DNA of 64,000 bases, from the NCBI GenBank assembly GCA_021234155.1, contig JAJEKV010000050.1:4576550-4640549 (forward strand). Direction: 5' to 3'. The translations under genes and the position numbers were made by a program. This DNA is from Isoetes taiwanensis. Lineage: Eukaryota > Streptophyta > Lycopodiopsida > Isoetales > Isoetaceae. Position 1 is the stretch's first letter. The number at the start of each line of letters is the position of its first letter. Below the pieces are notes generated by a model. It made no database searches and was not told the DNA's origin. It saw only the letters and a list, made by a program, of their open reading frames with translations. Below, in pieces: positions 54,592-64,000 of the stretch.

Positions 54592-55269
54592 TGGCCGAAC
54601 TGCGCCTCGGCTATGGCCGAAATGGTGGCGCTCCTTCGCTAGTGCCCATCAGAAGGTCCGGAATGGTTGGCGCTCCGTCGCTAGTTGCCATCAGCAGCTA
54701 AGATATGCACGCGGGTGCGGTTTTGAAGATTTCTTTGCACTTAACTTCGCCTTTTTTTTGTTTTGTAAAGAAGATTTGCTAAAGATCTTGGCTAAAGGTT
54801 GTGGCAAAAGCTTTGCATGTTCCAGTGCATCAAGTATTTTGGATCCTGCGGTTTTCTTGAAGGTAACCTTGTGTTTTCTTAAAGAGCAGCTTGTTATAAT
54901 CTTCTAAATGTATGTTTCATGTCTTTCAGGTTGTTCTTACGTCATCTGGAGGTGGGAATGGCTACCTATGATCATTCCCTATTTGTTTATGCTTGTATTA
55001 GCTTAACTATAGTTAATCTATCAAGATTAACCAGTTATCACATGCTAGAATCTTTAGGGATGGGAGACATGCCGACTTTTGAACTGAATGTGAATGCGGA
55101 AGTTGTTCTTGATGGAGGCAGACGTCCTTTAAATGATATTTCAAATCTTTGTTCTGATTTAACAAACCAGAAAGGTAAGCAGAATGTGAATGATGCATGC
55201 AACAAAAGGAAGGAAGGGGAAGGTCCTGGAGTTGGTAATTATGTTGCGAAGGAGAAGTCGATGATCTGA
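54592..55269 (+). pseudogene. Spliced gene fragment with a cyclin-like destruction box
   Basis: A possible first exon starts at the ATG at 54,592 (MAELRLGYGRNGGAPSLVPI, with an internal repeat GAPSLV). A later exon ends ASSILDPAVFLK|gtaacc at 54,859. A 70-base intron ends tctttcag at 54,929. The next exon reads VVLTSSG and may splice (donor gag|gtggga, acceptor tctttag|GG at about 55,057) in phase to GMGDMPTFELNVNAEVVLDG followed by GRRPLNDISNLCSDLTNQK, ending AAAG|gtaag at about 55,173. RRPLNDISN fits the D-box RxxLxxIxN found near the N-terminus of mitotic cyclins and some other APC/C substrates. No cyclin box is present, so this is at most a 5' fragment. The fragment ends at simple repeats. 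Confidence 0.35.
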
Positions 55270-55330
55270 ACCTGATTCTTTGATGATCTGAACTTGATTT
55301 TTGATGATCTGAACTTGATCCTTTGTGTAC
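55262..55330 (+). repeat. Tandem repeat, gatgatctgaacttgat units
   Basis: Three units of about 23 bases (ttgatgatctgaacttgatt type). Confidence 0.85.
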
Positions 55331-55454
55331 CTTTTTGCAAGTTGAATACAGTGTTCCTGATTTATTTTTGTTTAATAACAGGTTAATTACAGTTCTTTTT
55401 GTTCTTTTTGATTAATTACAGTGTTCCTGAGTTTTTTTTGTTTAAATAAGAACT

Positions 55455-55580
55455 GCACAACTAGATTTGCAACTAACTGGAAATTTCCAACTAAATTTGC
55501 AAGTGGAACTAAATTTGCAAGTGCGACTACATTTGCAACTAAATTTGCAAGAATGCAACTAACAAAAAATATTGCAACTA
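55455..55580 (+). repeat. Tandem repeat, aactaaatttgcaagtg units
   Basis: About six degenerate units of 16-19 bases based on caactaaatttgcaag. Confidence 0.8.
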
Positions 55581-56124
55581 ATTAACAATTTCGGAAAAGA
55601 ATTATGTACATGTGGCAGTCTGGCATTGGCGGATATTTTAGAATTGTAGGAACCCAAACTTTACAGTAACGGGTTCCATATAACAACAAAAAGGGTAATT
55701 TTCCCACCACTACATTTTCGTGAACGTAAAGTTTGGTTACGGGCTAATCCGCCAATGAGCTGCCGCCACGTGCCATGTTTTTTTTCCTAGAATGTCCTCT
55801 TCGCTTGCATTCTAAGTTTTTACCCGACATACTGAATTCTTACCTGTATTCTGAAGTTTACTTGCATTCCAAGATTCTTACTTGCATTCTAAAATTTTTA
55901 CCTGTATTTTGACTCGCATTCTGCTTTCTTGTTTTAGTTTTATAGAACATTACATTTGCAGCCCAGGGAATTGAACCCCGGTCCAAAGCTCCATCAACAG
56001 ATTCCTTAAAAAAAAGCTTCAGAGCACCTACATGAAGACTTGCAACGAGCTTGGGAAGCCGATCCAAAAACTGTGATACAAGATAGTATTATCAGCCAAA
56101 ATCGAGCCCCCCTCTTCCGGCAAA

Positions 56125-56355
56125 ATGGGAATAGATGAAGTAAAAATCCTAGAAACAAGCGAAAGTATGGAAGCATGGATGGATGTGGAAAAAACGGATC
56201 AAAAACCTATTTGTTGGGCTTACGCTGATAGGGCACAGCTACAGGCGATTAACATGACAGACACCATGCTCATAGGTAAACAGGGATTTTTCCCACAACC
56301 GTTTCTTGTTTTGCCTGCAATCTGTAGCCTTAAAGGCTTTATTTCTTGCTCCTAG
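56125..56355 (+). CDS. 76-aa ORF in foldback copy 2, uncharacterised
   Basis: Starts MGIDEVKILETSESMEAWMD, contains QKPICWAYADRAQLQAIN, ends SLKGFISCS. Between the two copies the first half differs at six bases: three silent, two amino-acid changes and one stop in copy 1. No known domain is recognised. A captured gene fragment or a small element-encoded protein are both possible. Confidence 0.4.
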   Translation: MGIDEVKILETSESMEAWMDVEKTDQKPICWAYADRAQLQAINMTDTMLIGKQGFFPQPFLVLPAICSLKGFISCS

Positions 56356-56572
56356 AAACCGATCAAGAACAAGATCTGAGATGCACAAGAAAACACAAAC
56401 ATAAGCACAAACATAACAGAAATTTACAACAAGAAGAAGCCGTCACAACTGAGTTACGGTGCCATAGCCGGAGCAGGGCTGCAAACTGGAGTTGGGGCAC
56501 CACAACCGAGCAGGGTGCCATCGCCATAGCCGAAGCCGCCAGAATAAACCCTAATACAAACTTTACGTTTTA

Positions 56573-56690
56573 ACAATGTCCTTTTACATGACAATCCGGC
56601 GTGTCAGCCACGTCTCCACGCTACTGCGCGTCGGCATGGATTCCACGCTAGAATGTCCTGTAAAAGGACATTCTTAATACTGAAAAAAGT
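56573..56690. repeat. Palindrome with conserved loop (module H2)
   Basis: The left arm contains aatgtccttttaca and the right arm tgtaaaaggacatt, with gcgtg/cacgc next to the loop. The loop ccacgtctccacgctactgc..gtcggcatgg matches that of H1. Arm middles differ from H1 while pairing and outer AGAAT..ATTCT ends are kept. Confidence 0.8.
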
Positions 56691-57052
56691 AAGGCTACAT
56701 TTTAGATAGAAGATCTAATTTTCATAGACCAAGATTTAATGGTTTAGGATAAGTCCTTGACAATTATTAAGACACGTCATTACGTCCCCAAAATGTCTCC
56801 TTTCTCAGATTTTGTCATAGGTTGGACGGAAAAAGGGGAAGGCCGTTGTTTTTCCCCCAAATGTTTGCGAGGGCGGGGAATTTTGTGGCTGCTGTGCATG
56901 GTCACAGAAGGCAGGTTATGCCTTCACGGGGATTGCTAAACGCAGTGGCAGCAGGACATGTGGAGCTGAGTAGAAGATGATTTCCTTTGTGCAGAAAGCG
57001 GGTTGTGTTGTTGCTTTCTGAGCTTTCTTTTCTCTTACAAGGGACTAGACTT

Positions 57053-57148
57053 CCTTGTTCTATTGTTCTGGAAGGGATCATCAGGTGATTCGTGGCAGTT
57101 CTTGTTCTATTGTTCTGGAAGGGATCGCCAGGTGATTCGTGGCAGGAA
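57053..57148 (+). repeat. 48-bp tandem duplication
   Basis: ttcttgttctattgttctgg..gggatc..caggtgattcgtggca twice, back to back, with few differences. Confidence 0.9.
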
Positions 57149-60100
57149 GCCTGAGATGGGAATGCCATGGTTCTCTTCTATCATTCTGGGGAAAGGGACG
57201 CCTGTTTTGGCGTCACGCCATTTTGGGCGTCAGATCTATCTATGGCCTGAGCCTTCTATTGCGCATGCTTTCTCTCTGTCTACTATATATCCATGTTGTC
57301 TGCTATCATTCCTCATCTGCGTTTCCTCTGAGCTGAATTCTGTTGGTTCTAGAGTTTCCTACTGCTTATTCTTTCATTTAGGTACTGTTCTCTAGTTTCT
57401 TCAGATGGTCTTCTGGATCACGGTACTCTTGCAGTCCCGATACTATAAACCAACTAGAATTCGTTGATTCTTCCCTTGGCTTGTTCTCTCTACCCATTTT
57501 CGTGCTATTCTTGTTTGTTTTTACTGTTTCAAACCCCTTCTGCTCTGATTATTCTGTTCTTCATCTGCTCTGATTCTTCTGATTCATCATCTTGGGTTGC
57601 TCCCGATCCTATTGCGTTTTGATTTCTTTGATCACCTTCTTGGCCTGCAGATCGCATCTTACCCTTGTTTCCTTTCCCTCACATCTCTCTGCACCTCTAT
57701 TCGGAGTGCCTCACAGCAAGAATCCACCGTTTTAGGCAGTCCGACCTCAGGTCAGTTGCCGGATTTGCGCAGGCCCGGCCTTTGCTTTTTTTGTCAGGGA
57801 TACCGGGTCTCGGTATCTCGACGAAGTCGGGTGGTCCAAGGTTCCTAGGTCCCGGTATTCCTGTCACCCTTTTTTCTTTAATTTCTTTACCTAGGTTTTT
57901 ATTTTGAAAAGGTAGTCTTTTTTTTTTTGTTGCTTGTTTTCGATGTGTTAAGGTGTTTTTTAGGGGGGTTTAGGTCGTGTAACTTGCTCTTATACATCTT
58001 GTTGGTCTGTAGGGGTCGTCTCCACCGTTTTTGCCGTTTGATATTGCCATCCTGCTTAGTCTCGTTTTTCATTTGTCGGCTAGTTTGGAGGTCTGTGGTG
58101 TGCTTTGCCTAGATTTGTTTTTGTTTATCATTTGGTTTCTGTTTCGTGGCCAGTCGGTCTGGGGGCTTGTAGTGGGTTTTGTGGTGTGCTTTATGTTTGT
58201 GCTATTCTAGGGCGTATTATGGTGGTCCTTATATTATGCCTGGGGCTTGGTTTGGTTTTGTCCGGGGTCTTATTTAGATGGTTAGAATAATTTATATGTT
58301 GAGTTTGGTCAGTCTAGTCCTTGCCTCATTTTTCCCTTGTTATTTGATGTCATGTGTAGGTCGTTGATCTGGTTCTATAGGGTGTATAACTTATTAGGTT
58401 GAATTTTTATCAGTTTCCATGTAGTTTGTGTTCTGGGTCGAACTTTGCATATAAACTTTGTCCACCATTTCCATTAAAATATTCTACATTTTCTCTCCTC
58501 CTGAACTTTTCCTTGGTTACATTAACGTTAATTTAAGCTTTCGAATCCCGTATCTTATTGTTTCCCCGGCATGGTGGTGGGCCATTACATCTCTTTCTCC
58601 TACCACAATTCATCCTTTTCCATAAGCTTTGTTTGCATAGTTAAGTAGTCGTTTTTGCTTCGGATCTTAGGTTTCTCCATTGTTGGTCTTTTGGTACCAT
58701 TTGTGATGGTCGCTAATATTTGGTCATTTTGCAGAGGTTTTACCTTGGTGGTCTTTTGGAAAACCATTTGCCCATGTTTACATAGCTTTGCCAGTGCCAT
58801 ATCTCAATTTGCATTTGCATGTATTATGGCTTGATCTGTTGAAGTTCTTGCTACATTGATGTTTGTGAGTTGTTACTGTTGAATGCCTCAAATGTCAACA
58901 ATGCAGGGAGGTTTCCCACGAACAACATCTTCCCTCCATGGAAGAGTATGATATTGAAGGATGTCGCCCATGCTCCCGCACTCATTCTGCACCTCTCCTA
59001 CTCCTTGCGTCTTTTCAAGACCGCAATCTCCTACACGCCATTCTTCTGGAGGATCTCAGCCAACATCCCCTCCAGCTCAAATTTCTACTCATTACACTGC
59101 TTTTCATGGCTCCTCTCCCTAGTATTTTCAGACCCCGAGAGTACCTATATTCATATTCCTCATTTTAATAACTGCATCCCCTATAACCACCTTCGCCAGA
59201 GAGTGACTATATGCGATTTAGTACACAACATCAACAACTCATAGACATGGCCACTTGCAATCTATAGGTTCCCAAAATTATCCAATTTCTTACAAGTTAC
59301 TCTACGCAAATGCATAAGTTCCCAAATTATACCTAGCAGTGCTGGGCACCATTGCTAGTATTAACAAGAATGAACTCTCCAAGCCAAGTGAAACTTGATC
59401 AAGCATAAGAGGATGACAACTGTTATAACTTGAAGAGACTTTACGGATGCTTGTGGAATTCATTTGGGATGAATAGGCTTGGATATCAACATATTTCTAC
59501 CTCAAAAACTAGCCAAGGGCTTCATCCAATGGCATCATCTCTTTGTTCACAAGATGCTGTAATCCATAGTCTTCTACATGTTGCATAACATCCATTAGGG
59601 CGGATTTGGGGTCTCAAAATGGCCCATATCTTGGATGCCAGAATTCCACGTCATGTTTCTCGCGACCAATGACGTTTGTGCATTTTTTTCCAAAGTCAGT
59701 ATTAGTTGGCAAGTAGAAAGAGGAGCAGGCTTAATTGACATCCACATGGCAAAATTTCATAGGACATGTTTGTGCATTCATTGCAACCACATTAATGGCC
59801 CGCATTTTTGAAAATGTGTATCGCGGACCAAAATAATGGCTACTTTTCCGCCCTCTTGTGCACATGCCCACATGCACCAACCACCTTATCAAATTTTGGC
59901 ACCAAGATTTCCATTGTTCACATTAAGCGGCTGCTATTGCATGCATCCTCCGCCTTCGGCTCTTCATTTGGAATCAAGTCTCCAATAGTGTCGTGTTTTT
60001 TGCGGGGCGAGCATAGAGTTAAGCAACAACGGCGAGGCGATAATGCGGACAAGCAAGCATACGTTACATGCCATGTTTTTACTACCCAAATTTTCATTCA

Positions 60101-60493
60101 AGTTTTCCTACTTTTCGACTCTTCCCATTCATCGTATTGCTCCCACGCCATTCATTCTTACAATTCAACGACCGTCAGTATCTCTAATTGCATCCATCAT
60201 TGCTCCTAGTACTCCTACATTGCTTCTGCAGTTCATCACTTACAAAACAATAAAGGCATGACGGTGGAAGGATATCTATCCATAGGCTCGTGGGTGAGAA
60301 TGCTATCCTTAACGAAGGGTGACTATGGAGTTACATTCTTGGGGAGGCGACATTCATACATAATGAATAGGTAGAACTATAGGGTTCAAAATAAATGCTA
60401 TGGATAGTATATTGCAAAAAAAAAAAAGGAAGGGAGGGGGGGAAGGGATTTGAAGAGGAGGATATTTGCAAATTTGCACCCTCAATAATACAT

Positions 60494-60561
60494 GGATCAC
60501 ACCATGCGAAAATGCATATGCACTTTATAAATGTGTAGTGAGATTTCGCGTCATGTGATCC
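60494..60561. repeat. 68-bp inverted-repeat module, copy 1
   Basis: Begins ggatcacaccatgcgaa and ends ttcgcgtcatgtgatcc; 68 bases. Confidence 0.8.
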
Positions 60562-61257
60562 TTGCTTCTTTTTTCTTCCCTCTTCTTGATTTATATTCAC
60601 TCACTGAATCAAATATTTTTCTTTGGGCTATATTTATCAGATGTCGGGGATTTGAGACTAGGGAAAAGCATTACTAGCATCGTTGTTGTCCAACATATGG
60701 ACATAAGAGACATGCTTTTCCAAGATATACATTCAGGGCAATGGGCATCTAGTTTTACGTTGTAAAGTTGTGGGAGTCGAGCTTGAAAGTCGTCTCATGA
60801 CCTCTTTTAAGCGAATTGTGCAAGCCTTATGAGAATGGTGTCCTTGCAATGAAGAAATGTTTGATAAGACGTGCATCCATGGTTGTTGAAAAAATGAGTT
60901 ACAAAATATTTGCTCCATTAGAGGTGTTTACTAATGCCACGACACAAAAGCTCTAAAGATATATTGTATAAAATGTCGCTTTCATGAGCCTTTGGATCAG
61001 TTAACTCAACGTGTCACATATGGAAACATTGTTAGGTTTGATAAAATGACATAAAAATCTTATTTAATAAAGCTTTGGTTGTTGGTAAAGTGTTGGCTTA
61101 TTGATTAAGTGTTTGTATTTTGCTTTGGGACCCTCTTTGAAAAAGTTTAGTTCATAAAACATAATATAACTTGGAATGATACATATTTTATATGCAAATG
61201 GGAGACTATTGATGAGGGACTTGGTGTTATTATCTATTGACAACAAACAAGAAAGTG

Positions 61258-61324
61258 GATCACACCATGCAAATTTAGTATATTCCAACCTTTTAGCTTA
61301 TACAAAATTCGCTTGGTGTGATCT
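61258..61324. repeat. 68-bp inverted-repeat module, copy 2
   Basis: Begins ggatcacaccatgcaaat and ends attcgcttggtgtgatc; 67 bases. Preceded by gacaacaaacaagaaagt, as are copies 3 and 4 (gacaacaaataagaaagt). Confidence 0.85.
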
Positions 61325-61507
61325 TTTTGGAAAAAGATGACTTCCTATAGTAAAATTACTTTGATTATCTTTTAATAAAAGAAATATATATGTGTCTTAT
61401 TTGAAGTTAAGTGTGGATATGTGACGTGCTCATTTATTGATAAAGTGTTTGCTTTTTGAAAAAGGCTAATAACTTTATGTACTACTAGAGTTGGTAAAGT
61501 ATTTTAG

Positions 61508-62560
61508 ATGCATAGGATGCTTGATGTGATCCTTATCCCAGATCTCTATTACAGAGGACAGAAGGTGGATGTTGTAAGGACCTTCAAGTATCTGGGAATC
61601 GACTTTTGCGCTAGCATGTTATGGGATGACTGTGTGGAAAGACGGGTCAGCGCGGGATGGAAAGATCTATATGCTATCTTGAGAATAGCTGCTCTGAGAA
61701 TAGACCTATGTGATCGGGCGCGTAGAGCACACACTCGCTCGAGCACTTTCGTTGAACCCGGTATTGTTGTATGGGGTAGAGGTGCGGGGGTCCGGCAATT
61801 AGCAAGAACACACAGGATAAGCTAGAGAGGGTGCAAAAGGCCTTCTTAACATACGTCTAGGTATCAAGGACCGCGGTGCCTTATCATTTTTTGCTATATG
61901 AGACCGGGTTCGGCCCACGCAACATTCCGCTATCTTGAGACATCTTGCATATTTCCACAAGGTCACCACGGCATGGATGCACAACGTCTTCCCAGGGCTT
62001 TGTTATTGGCACAAGAGCCACAATGACTGAAGAGGGTATGGCGGGGAGCAACCTTGTCGGGGGTGGTTCGCAATAGCGTGGTCTATAGACTACCGCCAGT
62101 TTGTGGCTATGCCCGATGCCCGACAGTCAGATTTTACCTGAATGAGCGCTTTGCCACCACTACGTGGGATGCAACCACTCGTGCAAAGCCTAAAACAGCG
62201 AGCACTACCACCGCAAGTTAATCCAACACTGGAACATGACCCACCAAGCATTTTGAAAGCGCATATATCTATGAAGAAGCGAGGAGAGCTATTGCCTCGT
62301 GAGGATGGGGTCCCATCATCTTAATTGAAACAGTCGTTGGACTCTGGATGGAGGCGAGAGAATCCCCGCATGAGAGAATATGCGGTGTTGCTACATGCGG
62401 ACGATGAGGATGAGCACCATGCTCGCAAGAGTGTCCGGCATATACGCATATCCGAGCAACACATGCTGATCTTAGATGCTCGAGGCACCATTTGCATCAA
62501 TTCGGCATCGCCAATAGTTGCCGTCTGCATCCTACATTTTGCAAGTCTCTCTGGTTAGAG
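61508..62560 (+). mobile_element. LINE remnant D (post-RT C-terminal part)
   Basis: Plus strand. TFKYLGIDFCASMLWDDCVE then RRVSAGWKDLYAILRIAALR (61,582-61,705) is the post-RT block. VVWGRG recalls VVLYG.EVWG. DKLERVQKAFLTYV (about 61,817-61,858) and PYHFLLYETGFGP (about 61,877-61,917) follow, then ARRAIAS and a charged C-terminus. The 3' part holds a weak inverted repeat (ctactacc ... cagtagtag, 62,593-62,643). A CTTCC microsatellite (62,755-62,775) follows it. Several frame changes. Confidence 0.75.
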
Positions 62561-62890
62561 AATCCCCTTACGGGACAAGGGATCTGAGAGCCTACTACCA
62601 GGGTTTTTCCTCCCATGTGGGGGTTTTTTCATCCCAGTAGTAGGGACACATTGTATAGTAGCATTTATCTTTTTGGTGTGGTTTTATCTGCTTTGTGTAC
62701 TGCATGTACCGTCTCATAGGTCAAGTTTGGTCTCCGCGTACGTTAAAATATACTTCCTTCCTTCCTTCCTTCCTTAAAAAAAGATATGCTCTTTGAAAAG
62801 GACTAATAACTTTATGCACTTAGGGTGGTAAAGCATTAAATGAGAAGGGGTACTTGTGATTAATTATAATTTGACAACAAATAAGAAAGT

Positions 62891-62958
62891 GGACCACACG
62901 ATGCGAATTTAGTGTGTTCCATTTTTGTTGCATATGTACTATTCGCTTGGTGTGATCC
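62891..62958. repeat. 68-bp inverted-repeat module, copy 3
   Basis: Begins ggaccacacgatgcgaat and ends attcgcttggtgtgatcc; 68 bases. Middle agtgtgttcc..ttttgttgcatatgtact shared with copy 4. Confidence 0.85.
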
Positions 62959-63086
62959 TTCTTGAAAAATAATATGCTCTTTGAAAAGGGATAATGACTT
63001 ATGTACTTAAGAGTGGTAAAGCATTTTAGATACAAATAGGAATGAGTACTTGTGTTTAATTTTAATTTGACAACAAATAAGAAAGT

Positions 63087-63153
63087 GGATCACACCATAC
63101 AAATTTAGTGTGTCCCTTTTTTTTGCATATGTATTATTCGCTTGGTGTGATCC
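63087..63153. repeat. 68-bp inverted-repeat module, copy 4
   Basis: Begins ggatcacaccatacaaat and ends attcgcttggtgtgatcc; 67 bases. Same middle as copy 3. Confidence 0.85.
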
Positions 63154-63314
63154 ATCTTGAAAAAAAAAAATAGCTTTCAAGTAAAAGGAAAGAAAGAGAT
63201 ATCTTATTTAAAGTGTAAAGTGTTAGTATGTAAAGTGTTGGTTTATTAAGAAAGTATTCGTTTATGCTAAGTTGTAAGTTCAATATTTGTGTTTCTATTT
63301 ATTTTTTTACGCAA

Positions 63315-63382
63315 GGATCACACCAGGCGAATTTCTTATATGCAATTATTTCTGCGCATCAAGATTTCGCATCATATGATCC
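63315..63382. repeat. 68-bp inverted-repeat module, copy 5
   Basis: Begins ggatcacaccaggcgaat and ends ttcgcatcatatgatcc; 68 bases. Confidence 0.8.
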
Positions 63383-63384
63383 TC

Positions 63385-64000
63385 TTTAAATAAGGATGGC
63401 TTTGACCTTCAATGTTCATAAATTTCATGAATGTTTGCATATAAGAATGTCACATATCATATTTTCTTAAAAAATAGTCAACAAATGGATAACTAGTCAA
63501 AGAGTTCTTCTACTACTTAAAGAGTTTCAAGACTCATTTTTGCTATAATTTAAATAGCAATAGATTTTTAAAGGAATCTATTGTGAAAAGTAGTCAAAGA
63601 CTTCTTGTATTAGAGGTATCTAAACACAAATACCATAACCTTTGTACTTCAAGAATGTATAAACCCTTCGCATTGCAAAGTATAATGTCATTTATTAGCA
63701 TCTTCACGGACATTTCCCCTTCCTTATCGGGCAGCTCATCTCAAGGAGGCGTATTCGATTAGAATGCCTTCATCCTCTCTCAATCTCACAATATCGAGGG
63801 GAGGCGGAGTTACAGTCACCACAAAATTGGACTAAACTTGAAAGCGTCCCAAAATGGCGATTTCTTGCCACTCAACGGATCCAATGGATATAAAGCGCCA
63901 TCCGCCCGGATGTCGACACTTTTTGAGCACGCAAGGCGCAACATGTCGAGGTCTAAGTTCTTATTTTTTTAGACCTCCTTTTTGCGATTGAAGACTAGAG
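63385..64000. other. Right end of the window, nothing recognised
   Basis: No coding, repeat or RNA signal that I can support in the last 600 bases. Confidence 0.5.

Larger units (their letters stand above)
55638..56690. mobile_element. Foldback-type repeat element, copy 2
   Basis: Left end agaattgtaggaacccaaac. Internal short inverted ends AACGTAAAGTTTG (about 55,731) and CAAACTTTACGTT (about 56,572). The core is about 95% like copy 1 by eye. It ends in palindrome module H2. The element contains the 76-codon ORF, here without a stop. Confidence 0.65.
57150..61490. other. Region without identifiable genes
   Basis: T-rich and G/T-rich stretches (57.5-58.4 kb) and unremarkable A/T-rich sequence. 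A 124-codon open frame at 58,873-59,244 (reading GRFPTNNIFPPWKSMILKDV) follows an acceptor-like caatgcag but matches nothing I know. Two 67-68-bp inverted-repeat modules (listed separately) lie at 60.5 and 61.3 kb. Confidence 0.5.
62782..63160. repeat. Two tandem units of about 190 bp containing the 68-bp module
   Basis: Each unit starts atatgctctttgaaaagg, continues acttatgyact...gtggtaaagcatt and ends with a 68-bp module. A more diverged start is at about 61,455-61,505. Confidence 0.8.

Noticed and set aside
58873-59244. 124-codon plus-strand ORF after an acceptor-like site
   Set aside because: No family recognised and overlapping frames are equally open; too weak to call a gene.
60490-63385. 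CRISPR array from the five regularly sized repeats
   Set aside because: Spacing is irregular (about 200 to 1,600 bases), the repeats are themselves palindromic elements, and the DNA is plant nuclear.

Overview
The window is repeat-rich nuclear DNA from a land plant. The signs are plant-type LTR retrotransposons (Ty3/gypsy and Ty1/copia), initiator-Met primer-binding sites next to the LTRs, plant-type LINEs, tRNA-derived SINEs, a chloroplast-type 16S rRNA fragment carrying mostly C->T/G->A changes, and spliced exons. The only cellular gene I can identify is a spliced roadblock/LC7-type dynein light chain (42.6-43.1 kb, minus strand). Cytoplasmic and axonemal dynein are missing from flowering plants, so this gene points (inference) to a lineage with swimming sperm: a fern, lycophyte, bryophyte or cycad/Ginkgo type. 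A fern-like, repeat-laden genome would fit well. I see no bacterial or viral operons, CRISPR arrays or functional rRNA operons.

Layout. 1-276 and 13,396 to about 21.65 kb are one broken Ty3/gypsy element (E3, minus strand). It has gag, protease, RT-RNase H and integrase, an extra 3' ORF with a coiled coil, and a small antisense gene with its own TATA box. A 13.1-kb chromovirus (E1, 277-13,395, minus strand) is inserted in that 3' ORF, with a perfect 5-bp target duplication (ttgat). E1 has 1.55-kb LTRs, a PBS, a PPT, a frameshifted gag-pol ending in a chromodomain, and an additional ORF ahead of gag. The extra ORF and gag each sit behind a duplicated TATA/repeat module. 22.6-23.7 kb is a LINE remnant. 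24-28 kb holds no confident gene but has a 0.5-kb direct duplication and a 19-bp hairpin.

28,070-37,899 is a second LTR element (E2) whose LTR ends, PPT and PBS match E1 but whose 6.7-kb interior is essentially non-coding. It is a LARD-like or decayed relative of E1 and carries three SINE-like units in tandem. 39.5 kb is the plastid 16S relic. 40.5-41.7 kb and 44.0-44.7 kb are LINE fragments flanking the roadblock gene. 48.5-49.3 kb holds tandemly duplicated, broken coiled-coil coding segments and candidate upstream exons.

49.6-50.9 kb and 55.6-56.7 kb are two copies of a foldback-type repeat family. Its arms are built from a roughly 20-bp minisatellite unit, its palindromes carry a conserved loop, and a 76-codon ORF is kept in both copies. 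An internally deleted copia element (E4, 50,917-54,537, TSD gcgga) and a short intron-containing gene fragment with a cyclin-like destruction box lie between them. The last 4 kb contain a LINE 3' end and five copies of a 67-68-bp inverted-repeat module.

Almost every coding region is frameshifted. Paired LTR copies differ disproportionately at CAG/CTG and CG sites, so part of the 'decay' may be base-calling error at methylated cytosines or deamination. ORF-level conclusions should be read with that caution.
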